Below are positions 24,014-34,215 of a stretch of 64,000 nt of DNA, piece by piece. The DNA is from Pyronema omphalodes. Lineage: Eukaryota > Ascomycota > Pezizomycetes > Pezizales > Pyronemataceae. Numbering within the stretch: position 1 is the stretch's first letter; the number at the start of each line of letters is the position of its first letter. The notes beneath the pieces are model-generated. The model worked only from the letters and a program-made list of their open reading frames with translations. It was not told the origin of the DNA and ran no database searches. A program made the position numbers and the translations under genes. The stretch is taken from the NCBI GenBank assembly GCA_024516155.1, contig JAJJXM010000119.1:1-64000 (forward strand), written 5' to 3'.

Positions 24014-25108
24014 TAGGGATGCACACGAGATGTCACGGCCCGATAAGGAACTCGGAGCTAACAATAAAAATTAAACAATAAAATAATACTAGGAAGATAA
24101 ACGAAGGAAGATACGGAGGAAGAAGCCAGTCGGAGGATGACCTAGGGAAGTAACAGAGGAAGGAGGGAAGAGATCGGAGCAGGAGGAACGGAGAGAAAAG
24201 GTTAGGATGAGGGATTAGGAAGGATGCGAAGGGATGAGGGATAGGATAGGAGGAATAGGGAAAGGAGCGGGGGATTAGGAATACGAGGTTGGGGAGAAAA
24301 AGGGAAAGAGGGGAGGAAGGTTGGGACGCGAAGATACGGAGGATAAGGGCAGGGAAGACTAGGGTGGAAGGAAGGGAAAGACTCAGAAGGAAGACGAGGA
24401 GGAGCGGTGAAAAACTCAGTGTCGAGGAAAACGCAACGAGAGGAAAAGAATATAAGTAGTAGTAGTATTGTCTGATATCTAGAACCTCATGCAAGGTCTT
24501 GTATCAATACACCAAGAGCTACAAGACTTGCTCCCTTTGTCCTGCCCGTCCTCGTCTTCGTCCCGCCCGTTTTAGTCACCACCTATAACTCGCCACCCAG
24601 CCCGCGAGTTCCTTGGTTCGCCTGCCTTAGCCCGCCGTTACACGAGACGAGACAAGACGAGATTGCGCTTGGTCTCGTAAGTCTCGATACTTTGAGCGAC
24701 AAAAGAAATTTCATGAAACTACGAGCGAAGCAATAATTCAGCAATATATTTTCAGCCCAGTGCTCATGCTCTTCCTCCTTGAATACCTCCAAGACTTTAG
24801 GCTGTGGTAGTCCATTGTATCCCTCGATGAGCAGCATGTACTGCCGTAGTAGTTTTACTAAGAAGCTGATTCTTACGATTGGTAACAGCTTTACCTGGAA
24901 GACTGATTGGCGAGGTAGGAAATAATCTATATTTAACTTGATTGCGCATACTTTTGCCCTGTAAAGTGTAAAATGTACAAGACTCGAAAAGTCTCGAAAT
25001 TATCTCGAGCTTTTTTTTTTAAAAAAAAAAAAAAAGGTCCCGAGACGTCTCGTCTCGTAGAATTCCAGTCTCGTAGGTCTCGAGCCGCTCGTCTTGTGTG
25101 AATCCCTA
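24014..25108. mobile_element. hAT-like non-autonomous element, split by a solo LTR
   Basis: The left end TAGGGATGCACACGAGACGA (after removing the LTR at 24031-24642 and one copy of its duplication) pairs with the right end, whose reverse complement reads TAGGGATTCACACAAGACGA. The 8 bases outside are GGCAGGAT and GGCAGGGT, one mismatch, matching the 8-base duplication of hAT elements. Without the insertion the element is about 478 bases. GTCTCG/CGAGAC words are repeated inside near both ends, typical of subterminal transposase sites. No coding sequence is present. Confidence 0.75.
24031..24642 (+). mobile_element. Solo LTR of a Ty3/gypsy-like retrotransposon
   Basis: Begins TGTCACGGCC and ends GCCGTTACA (TG...CA) and is flanked by a perfect 5-base duplication CGAGA (24026-24030 and 24643-24647). 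The interior has a GGAAGGA-rich purine half followed by AGAATATAAGTAG, a TATA-like site, which suggests plus orientation. The 154-codon minus-strand frame is a purine-tract artefact. Its first nine bases match the LTRs at 58541 and 60175 but the rest does not, so it is a different family. Confidence 0.85.
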
Positions 25109-25374
25109 GGCAGGGTGGTCAAAGCTGATAGGTTTCGAGGAATTTTGCACAGATTACCAAAACAATCTTCCGGATTACTCTGCATGAGAGGCAAAGACGA
25201 GTGGAGAGAAAAAGATTTGCAGTGGAGGACGGTAGCTCCACCCCTGGAGAGCGGTAAGCGGCCTCTCTGTGGCTGAGCGTGTTGCGTCAGCGGCGGCTGC
25301 TACTCCTTCCGCACTAGTGCTTAGAGATTAGCGAGAAACCTGTCGTCTTGCCATCACCCGTAGTCGGTCTAGTT

Positions 25375-25406
<32 letters not shown>

Positions 25407-27352
25407 CGTTTTTGAAACCTGGACCGGACTACCTGGTTGCAGTTCTTGAGAACTTCAACCTGGACTGAACCACCCCATGTAGTCCGGTCCAGTCCATAGT
25501 CCTGGATGGACCGTGGGGAGTGGCGCATTTGAGATCACTCGGCGTGATACCATGAGGAAACTGCTTATATGCGGCATATGTGGCTCCCTTTTCTCACAAC
25601 TGGATATCATTATATACATATTCTATGCCTTCGTCATGTTGCCGACCCGTAATTATTTCCGCTGGTCACACACTGATTGCTCTTACAAAGGTGACTCTAC
25701 CTTCTGCTAATCCTCCACATATGCATCTGTATTATTCAGCACTACACGAAATAGCGGGCTATGATGTCTTTCCTGGATAGGTTTTTGTCAAATGAAGTTT
25801 CAATTAGAGAATCAAGTATGATTTCACTCGCTGAATACTGCACATCCAACGGCTTTTGGTGCGATGCACTGCAGGTTTCTTCGACATCGGAGATCTCCTT
25901 TCCCTTGCAATCTATAGTGTAGAGACAGTCCTAATTAATTACGGGGAACGATCAGAAATGCAGCCTTTCGCTTGGGAAAATCCAGCGACTTAAGGTCTCG
26001 GAGCCTTTCTTCTTAACCAATCCTGTGGATTTGAATGCGCTCTTCAGGTAAGGAAATACGTTAGGTGGAATACTAGTGTAGTGGTAGCGAAGATATCAGT
26101 TGTGAGTTTTATTAGAAGAATGCGAGATCATAAAAACAACTAGCCCTAATTGTGTGATATTTGGAGCGAAGAGTTGTTGCTCACGTTGCGATAGTTGTGG
26201 AGGACCCTGCATGATCGGAAACCAACAATAAAAGAAAGGTTGGCTTGTTATTACTCTTCTGTCAGTTAACAATTAGGTTGATTGCGATGCTATACATGAC
26301 GAATCTATAAAATTCCTAGTGCAGTGGTAGGTGATAAAATAGGAGGAAGCATAGAAACTGGGGTCGCAGACGGTCGTTTGTTAGGTGACTTCGGCTATTC
26401 CTCCGCTTGGTGTTCCACAGCAGACGGCGATGCGCATTTCCCGCTGGTCAAAAGTGAAAATTCCAGCCCCTCGAAGATATTCATCATACCTGATTGTGCA
26501 GGGACATTCAGGGCGATGTAAATGTTTTACCGGATGAGCTCCTTGAACTTCGGTTAATACGCATGACGGAGAACGAACGACAGTTGATTTCCCCTCCGTG
26601 ACGCAAGGTTTACCAATTTCGGTCGCCGTATTTGACAGCCTGTCCGTGGGGACAGCTAAAACAACGCACTGACGGGGTTCACCCTTCCTCCGTGATTCCT
26701 GTCAGAGGCTCCATTGGGAGTGTGTGATTATGTATTCCGGGTATGCATCTATGGCCTCCCATGACCAAACCGTGACACCAAATGATGATCAAGATCTAAC
26801 TACTCCCTCTTTACGTCGGAATTCCTTCTCTTTTGTAGATAGAAAAATTCAGACGCCCTTTTCTACATGCCACACGGTACATAACCGGGCGTGACCGCGT
26901 GATATATGTGCCTTGCAAAGTACCCCGGGTTTCTGAGCTATTTCGTAGAAATAATGATAACCAAAAGGGCAGCCAGAATGATACACGCATCCTTTTGCAA
27001 GATCCAGACATTAAGGCATCACGTAGCACAGTGTACATTATATTCACAAAGACCTTGATGCATACCAGAGAGTGATAATTGCACTTTTTTTTCACATAGG
27101 TTATTCTTTACCCACCCACCCCCCCCCCCCACCCATCCCCCCTTGCGTGAAAAAACAAAACCCACGGTAGCGGTAAGCTAGTCTACTTCTTGTTGACGTT
27201 TGCGGAACCCATGATACCCAGAGGCCTTAAGATGAGCACTTACAGTTGCGGTGACAGAATGGCTTCGCAGACCCAGGGAGCATTCATCCCGGTCTCGCTT
27301 GGACTGATGCTATAACACAGGTTTTATTACCTCAGTTCCTGGTTGCTAAGCT
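25109..27352. other. No recognised gene; T-run and GGACC-family piece at 25375-25520
   Basis: A run of about 30 T (25375-25406) is followed by GGACCGGACTACC and GTCCGGTCCAGTCC words of the hAT family. A C-run lies at 27118-27132. A 65-codon frame (26324-26521) and a 94-codon minus frame (27095-26811) have no recognised relatives. The words at 26605-26700 resemble the region upstream of the candidate secreted protein gene. Confidence 0.35.
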
Positions 27353-27376
27353 TTGATATATTGATGGGTAACCCCC
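27353..27376 (+). promoter_or_regulatory. Core promoter box of MT3
   Basis: TTGATATATTGATGGGTAAC followed by CCCC, about 75 to 95 bases upstream of the start, matches the family box at TATATTGAT-GGTAAC. Confidence 0.55.
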
Positions 27377-27445
27377 AGGCCAACCCAGTATCAACAGCGT
27401 ATCGCGGCATTACAGTGCTCATAAAACCCAATTCAAGCCAACGCT

Positions 27446-28755
27446 ATGCTCGAAGTCGATCCATCTGTGGTGTGTTTCATTGGCATGATTTTTGTGGCTA
27501 CTATTCTAACTTTTTACAGCTTGAAAAGCCCGAGAATGAGGATTACGATTCTTCGGGGTACGATACAAGCACTGCCAGTCTGTCATCATCAGTGAATGAG
27601 TATATCTTTGAGAACGGCCGACGATACCACGCCTACTATGGACCGGACAAATATCTTATGCCAACGGACGAGAAAGAACAAGATCGGTACGTTGATGTTG
27701 CAACATAAGAAGAATTGCCTGGACAAGACGTTCGGGATTAGATATTGAGCTACGTTACAGACTAGACTTGAACCATGAAATTATGCGGATGGTATGGGAT
27801 GATAAGCTTCATAAGGCTCCTCTTGATGCACCTCATCGAATCTTGGACATCGGCACTGGCACAGGCATATGGGCTATAGATATGGCAGATCAGTATCCCA
27901 TGGCGGAGGTTATCGGTATCGATCTGAGTCCGATACAACCAGAATGGATTCCGGCCAATTGGTGATTTTGTATGGCCCCTGCGTCTATCAAAGCTAATTT
28001 CTTGGTAGCCGCTTCGAAGTAGACGACGCTATGTCAGAATGGACTTTCAAGGAGGTAGGTTGCGCTACTAGATCGTCACCGGGGAAATCAGAAGGAAGTG
28101 ACATTGATTTATGATGCTAGGATTCTTTTGACTTTATTCACTCTCGGAATATTGCCTCGGGTGTTAGTGATTGGAATCATCTTATAACCGAGATGATGCG
28201 GTAAGTACTCTAAATTATCCATGATCCTTCTGACATCATGATGTAGTTGCACCAAGCCCGGAGGTTACGTGGAACTGTGCGAATATAGCCTCACGGTGAA
28301 TTGCGATGACGGTACGATGAAGCCCGACAATGGATTGAAGATATACACGGATCATTTACGAGAATCCATGATTAAAATGGGGCGACCGGCTCCAACACTT
28401 GAATTCTTGAAGATATTACTGGTGAAAGCAGGGTTCGAGGACGTCCATGCGTCCGCAGCAAAAGAGCCAATGGGCCCATGGCCCAAAGATCCAATACTAA
28501 AGCGAATTGGTTCAATGTCACTTCTAAACTGCGAAGCTGGAGTTGAAAGCTATGGAATGGCAGCATTTACTAGGGTTTTGGACATAGATGTTGATAAAGC
28601 TCGTGCTATCTGCGACGCTGCACATTCCGCGATCCGGAACAAAAATTATCACATGTACGCCAAATCGTACGTACCCCCGTTCTCCGAGGACATATCACAA
28701 GTCTTCTAACAAAAAAAATAGCTATCGTGTGTATGGACAAAAGCCAAGAGGATAA
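27446..28755 (+). CDS. MT3: SAM-dependent methyltransferase, LaeA-like/UMTA family
   Basis: Seven-exon model from ATG 27446 (MLEVDPSV) to TAA 28753-28755. Exon 2 runs LEKPENEDYDSSGYDTSTAS to KEQDR; exon 3 holds HRILDIGTGTGIWAIDMA and VIGIDLSPIQPEWIPAN; exon 4 gives CRFEVDDAMSEWTFKE; exon 5 gives DSFDFIHSRNIASGVSDWNH, with Ser where the other copies have HCRN; exon 6 begins CTKPGGYVELCEYSLTVNC and ends RNKNYHMYAKS; exon 7 gives YRVYGQKPRG. The SAM-binding glycines are intact. It stands alone between long repeat-rich stretches. Its product and substrate are unknown. Confidence 0.88.
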
Positions 28756-30428
28756 GGTGTGCGACGCCCGATCAGTTGCGTTCATGATTCATGTGCGAGT
28801 GCTTGATCAGGTCATGTCGCGTAATAACGAGCAGTATCATCGGCTTTGAATTGGAATTTTGTTTTTCTCACAGGGATTTGAAAATGTTCCTTGTAATGGT
28901 GAAAATGAGAGAGTGTCTTTCTTGAAGGTGGCTGACAAATGTTTCATCCACCGCTGAATTGGGTTCAAGCAGGAGGAGGATAGTTGATTATTCAGCACAC
29001 ACCGCTGTTCAGGGTTAGACTTGTCTCTCAGCTGGGCATAAATTCTGCACGAAAGTCAATGGCAATTCGAACAGAAAATCCCTGGTCTTAACTGCTTCCT
29101 TATGTCACATGTGAGGCATATACACTCATGCCAAGCGGGTCGCGAGAACCACCGGCCCCGGTACTCAGATTGCAGACTCGGAAATGGGGTCACACCTGCG
29201 TAGTGCCGCAATGTTAATCCCAAACGTTCGGATGTTGTTGCATTCGACACTCTCATCATAAATACGCTTAAATTATGCAACCGACGTAAAATACCTAAAT
29301 GAAATGATAGTCATACAGTACTTGTTTGTGATGACCGCCCTCCTATGCACGTTGCTGTGAACACTCAAAATTAAAGAGTCCTAAACATTAGTGATACCAC
29401 AAGGCATCAATCGCTCAGGGATATAAGCACTGGTTCCGGTATTAAGGAGGAAGATCCTGAAAGGATTTTATTGTGGAGAGATACCTGACGACGGATTGTA
29501 ACTATACCTCGACCATTGATGCGACATGCCCGTATCCTGTGCCACCAAAATCAAAATATCCAGAGCTAGCAGGCACCGAGCGCCAGGTACCTCACTACTG
29601 TGTAGTAACATTAAACGATATCATCCTGATAAAAATGCACGATCCCGTGTTGGATTACGTTGGACTGTAGGCCATTGCTTGCCATCTCAAGAACGTTTTC
29701 TTCACATCACTGATTTTCAACCCTTACAATTTTTGGATTACAAGGGAGGACAATGATCATCTTATAGTGACTGAAGAAGTTCTACAATGTTAAATACTAA
29801 AAGATATGTGAATTTAGTTGGCATAGCGTGATTTTGATTCATACTACTGAGTTTTGTAGTGTCACCAGTACAAACTACACCTGAAATTATCTCAGAATTT
29901 GTCTAGAATTTATGAAATCATCTTAACAAAGGTAGAGTGCGAATTTTCTTATATGTCATAACCGTTATGTGTAGATATCCTATAAAATATTGCTTTAAAA
30001 TCTCAGAAACCGGTGTCATGACGCAGTTATACACACGATATACGCTCCAGTCTGAACTGTCAACTCTCTGGGGCATTTCTCCCTGGAACCAGTGTTTTTC
30101 CGAACTTTATATTTGGACTTGCAAATTTTATGGCCAGTGATACCGAGCCGGAAATGCATCCTTACGTACTCGGCTTATAGACAGTTTCTTCGTGTAATAT
30201 CGTTGGAAACCACGGTATTTAAGACGAGCTTTCCCTGAGTTTCTAAAGGATCCTGCCCTGGTCACTCTAGAAGGAAGGTAGCACATTTTTGGGTCCCATG
30301 TCAGCGATTGTAGCGGCGTCTGTCGTCACACGATCAGTCACATATATTGGTATTCAATGTTATGGACTTTCCACTTGAAGCCCCGCATAATATGAACATA
30401 GTATATGACGGCGAACAGCAAAAGAAAT
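28756..30428. other. No recognised gene
   Basis: Frames of 65 to 76 codons at 29056-29756 overlap each other on both strands and show no family features. No repeat borders were found. Confidence 0.35.
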
Positions 30429-30700
30429 TTGATTTGATTTAATTTGATTTTCTTGAACGTTCACAACCTTAAGGTTATGACGTATGCCACAGTCTAATTA
30501 CATTTCGAGGGTCCAGCTGTTACCTTAGAGTCTCGCTGGGATCCGCCCCAGAGCGTACTTCATGTCTTGGGCCTGTTGCCACCTCTCTTCCTCCTGCTGG
30601 TTTTAATTCTCGTCGTTACATTTTGGAGCCCTGTTTTCTCTTTTCTCACCCGGCACTCTCAATTCGACACTCTCACTCCGTTATTCGTACCCTGTCTCTG

Positions 30701-31030
30701 CTCTCCTCTGCTCTCCTCTGCTCTCCTCTGCTCTCCTCTGCTCTCCTCTGCTCTCCTCTGCTCTCCTCTGCTCTCCTCTGCTCTCCTCTGCTCTCCTCTG
30801 CTCTCCTCTGCTCTCCTCTGCTCTCCTCTGCTCTCCTCTGCTCTCCTCTGCTCTCCTCTGCTCTCCTCTGCTCTCCTCTGCTCTCCTCTGCTCTCCTCTG
30901 CTCTCCTCTGCTCTCCTCTGCTCTCCTCTGCTCTCCTCTGCTCTCCTCTGCTCTCCTCTGCTCTCCTTAACTCTCCTTAACTCTCCTTAACTCTCCTTAA
31001 CTCTCCTTAACTCTCCTTAACTCTCCTTAA
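30701..31030. repeat. Satellite in the LINE 3' UTR: (CTCTCCTCTG)26 then (CTCTCCTTAA)7
   Basis: There are 26 perfect 10-base units (30701-30960) followed by seven units with TTAA in place of TCTG (30961-31030). One strand is nearly all pyrimidine. Both plus-strand frames (Ser-Ala-Leu-Leu-Cys repeats) are artefacts. Copy L1 has only short irregular GAGAGG sequence at the equivalent place, so the array is an expansion in this copy. Confidence 0.97.
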
Positions 31031-31298
31031 CTCTCCTCGCCTCTCTACTTCAATCCTCTCTGCTCCTCTCCTCTCTTCTCCTCTCTCCTCTGCTCTTTGT
31101 ACTTCACTCCGCCTGTCTCCCTTCGCCCCTCGACTTTTCCCCTTGTTTTTAGACGTCTCCTTTCGCCTCTCTCTTCAGCTTTTATCTCATCCTGTCCTCT
31201 TCTTCCTCTCACTTCCTCTCTTTTGCCTTTCTCGCGCGCTACCCTTTACCGCTTTTGCTGTTCTTTGGCTCTCTATGTACATAATTATGTATCTGTCT

Positions 31299-31335
<37 letters not shown>

Positions 31336-31342
31336 TTTTTTT

Positions 31343-31797
31343 TTACAGCATTATCCCGTCTTGTTCGCTCCGAACCTCTTCGTGCTCCTTCTCAGATTCG
31401 ATCAGTGTTCCCCAGCCTATTCTCCTTCCTTCCGGGTCATCTTCCATAGCGGGAGCATTACTTACCTGTGCCTGTATCCACTCTGCGGTGGCAATCTCGG
31501 TAGTAGAGATCATAGTGGTAAGGGCCTTGATTCCAGCAGGAGAGTGGAGTATCACTTGGAGTGGGGCAGGGTGGTTCCTGTGAAGTTTCAGTTCGCGGCG
31601 GAGTTTATTCCTCTGTACTTGGTATTTTGGGCAGCCTAGGATGAGGTGTTTGGGTGTTTGTGAGGGTTGCATTGGACAGGTGCATTTGGGTGAAGGATAT
31701 TTTTCGGAGTTCGTCTTTGATAGGTAATCCAAAAAATATCCACGACCTGTTCTCAGGCCTAGGATGGCTGATGAGATTTTGCGGTTGGTATTTGTGT
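31343..31797 (-). pseudogene. LINE polyprotein C-terminus (post-RNase H zinc-knuckle region), truncated
   Basis: The minus-strand frame ends at 31343 and shows ILGLRTGRGYFLDYL, then PSPKCTCPMQPSQTPKHLIL and GCPKY, which is the CxC...H...C knuckle at the end of Tad-type fungal LINE proteins, followed by LRRELKLH and an acidic tail. Coding similarity starts at the 5' truncation point; the apparent start codon at 31912 lies in flanking host DNA and is not real. Reverse transcriptase and endonuclease are absent. Confidence 0.8.
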
Positions 31798-31812
31798 AAC
31801 AGCAAAAGAAAT

Positions 31813-33415
31813 GAATAGGGCTAAGCCTTTTCAGGTTGGGATAAAATGGTGTGAAATGTTTATTGTTATCATTCTCGCTAACGCTAACTACTTCTCCGAA
31901 CTCTTTCTTCAATTCAATGGAGCCACTCAGAAAACTGTCAAACGTGACAGAAGTAATACGTCGTACACTATGAAAGCGCTAATGTATGGTGACACCATAT
32001 AGTTTAAGATACCTACCGGCCGACAGTTGAGACAGGCGTACAGAGGCTCACGTTGTCAATCCCATCAGGATCGAAGCGATAATTCTCCGTACTCGTGCCT
32101 AAAGATGGTGGCGCTAGCCACCATCTTTAGGCACGAGTATACTTATGGATAACGAAATGATGATGGTAGCTGAAGTGTCTCCATACATGATCGTTGTATT
32201 CCTATAACAGAATATAATATTTCGCCGCTTACCGGACTATCATGGCCCCGACGCGCGAGTACGGGTGTTAAGATGTGGTTGTAAGCGGTCGGTATATGAA
32301 CCACAATTTGAACACCGACACTGTAAACTGCCCGAAATGTCACTTCAACACAGATGGCTCTCCTCCACAGATGTTTTATTTAGCTTCGGCCTGGCGCAGT
32401 ACCCCCGGGAGTCACGGTCCATATGAACGTACTTTGAGCACTAATTGCATACCGGTGAGCCGAAGAAACTAATGGTACCATGGATGGGATAGCCAGGAGC
32501 GAGGAATTGGGTTGGAGGGACGTATAGTTGAATGATATGTTTTAGTATATCTTATACCTCACGATTATCGGAATCTTCTGAGTTGGTACCGGGTGAAGAC
32601 TCATGGTTCCCGGAGCGTCCGGTAAGCGATGCATGAGTTTCAGACATGACTACGAAGATGTAAACGCAAAATCTATGGACTAGAAGGGATAGTGCCAATA
32701 TGAAATTGCGTCCTTGGGTTCTTGGATATGTATCATGCGCCTGTCAGGAAAACAATCTGATAGAAGCTCTGGAGCTCTCTATTGTTAGTCAGCTAAGCGT
32801 ATCAGCTTTCGAACTCTCGAGGAGTAGCGTAAATATTAGAACAAATCCCGGTGACTTGGTCCGTGGAATGAAATCTGGAGTATCCATTGTCTTTCCCAAA
32901 TGATGTCTCACTCCATTCCAAAACCAGCAAATCCCAAATCGCAACTGTTGAAATGTGGCCGGAAAAGGGCAGTAGGAAGATGTTTGCTTGTCGGTACGAA
33001 GGTTCAAGAAAGTTCAGAAGGGGTCAAGTTGAACGAGACAAAGGGATGCGGGGACAAAGGGATGAGCTCAGCACTCAGACCGGAGGATGGAAATGAGGCT
33101 ATGGGGCCTGGTATAAAAGCTATAGAGTTTCCTGTATCGTTCTGATATTATCAATCAATCACTTGTCTTAAACTCTATACCTTGTCACAGTAACCCTAAA
33201 CAACTGAACAGACCGAAATCCTGTTCACATAACTCACCATCAAACGAACAGTCTGAGATGCATATATAACACGATTGAAATCGGCAGTGTGCGAGAGTCC
33301 AAAAATGTCAGGCTCAGAATAGAAGATATACTAGGAATCCCAGCCCTGACAATATTCGATACCGATTGGGGGCTGATAAAATGTGCAACCACGTAATGAT
33401 AATGCTCTGTATAAT
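31813..33415. other. No recognised gene besides the 50-base palindromic element
   Basis: Short frames at 32275-33145 have no recognised relatives; nothing else is supported. Confidence 0.35.
32090..32139. mobile_element. 50-base minimal palindromic element related to the foldback element at 317-1284
   Basis: Two perfect 22-base arms around the spacer CGCTAG. The outer ten bases TACTCGTGCC/GGCACGAGTA are identical to the ends of the 968-base element, and the inner GGTGGCGCTA also matches that element after a short gap. The flanking TA can again be the target duplication. It looks like an end-to-end deletion derivative. Confidence 0.7.
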
Positions 33416-33729
33416 TCAAAAAATCCCAAGTCCGCGTTCGGTAGCAATCAGAACTGGAACTGCGGAATATCTTTCGATATAATGACGAAATAGCGGTTAC
33501 GCACAGTGAATAAACCCTGTTTGTTTTTGATTTGTGTTTTCATTTCATACTCACTTGCAACCTTAGGGTGATGGCGGGTGCTAATATTACTGTAAATCGT
33601 TAGCCGACAGAGTGTTCCATCGGCCACTGGGTACGACCCAGAGTGGTCAATCTGTTTGTGGGTAGTATTTTCCTCCTGATCTTTATGTGAATGTGTATGT
33701 CCTCCTCGTCGTTTTGTCCGTGAGCCCAT
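33416..33729 (-). CDS. Possible small hypothetical gene
   Basis: Frame from ATG 33729 (MGSRTKRRGGHTHSHKDQEE) through 58 codons to a GTGAGT donor at 33554, acceptor CGCAG at 33460, then 14 codons to TGA at 33416-33418, about 72 residues in phase. A hydrophilic, His/Lys-rich start; no family is recognised. Without splicing the frame also stays open for 93 codons. It may be a chance frame. Confidence 0.2.
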
Positions 33730-34215
33730 TATATGGGATTGCAGGACTTATAGGAGGTCAATGCATGTATCATACTTAAACAGCATGATCTGAGTTACAA
33801 AACAATAAGGCTCTGTGACTTATACTAGTGTACCTGGAATATCTACGGTCATAGAATCATGAATGCAGGGCATCCCGTCCGCTCTGCGCTTTTTAAGCAT
33901 GATATCGTCCGGTCAGTACTGTCGTGGGTGACAAGCCGGGAATCCCGGATACTGTAGTTTTTTCGGCCTTTCTGTTTCGTTCTCCAGGAGATTCCATGAC
34001 ACGTTTTGTTGTCGCGTTCCATCGGTGATTACCACGGGTCTAGTGATATTCAAGGCCGACATTGTATTTTTCCTCTGTATTTAATCTAGTCATCGTAAGT
34101 GTTCAAAAACTTTGGAAACTACGGACCAGCAGATTCCTGTAAGAAGGGTTGAACCCGCTACCTGAACGCATATACGAAGAGTGAAAGTTAAAACTTCAAC
34201 ATAAACCTTGGGATA

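Larger units (their letters stand above)
30429..31797 (-). mobile_element. 5'-truncated Tad-like LINE, copy L3
   Basis: Flanked by a perfect 15-base duplication AACAGCAAAAGAAAT (30414-30428 and 31798-31812). Read on the minus strand it has the C-terminal coding part of the LINE polyprotein, a long A-run (T-run at about 31304-31343 on the plus strand), a 3' UTR of GA-rich satellite, and a tail of AATCAAATC repeats. The last 250 bases match copy L1. Truncation at the 5' side and target duplication are the expected outcome of target-primed reverse transcription. Confidence 0.9.

Noticed and set aside
24033..24494. A 153-codon Ser/Leu/Pro-rich minus-strand ORF
   Set aside because: Arises from the purine-rich half of a solo LTR; low-complexity composition.
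23498..25525. One 2 kb GGACC-type hAT element from 23498 to about 25525
   Set aside because: Ends are only partly similar and no 8-base duplication could be paired; a separate hAT element with good ends lies inside this span.
30567..30980. Plus-strand ORFs with Ser-Ala-Leu-Leu-Cys repeats
   Set aside because: Translation of the 10-base satellite in the LINE 3' UTR.
31798..31912. Extended N-terminus of the LINE ORF up to 31912
   Set aside because: The target duplication at 31798-31812 shows that sequence above it is host DNA.
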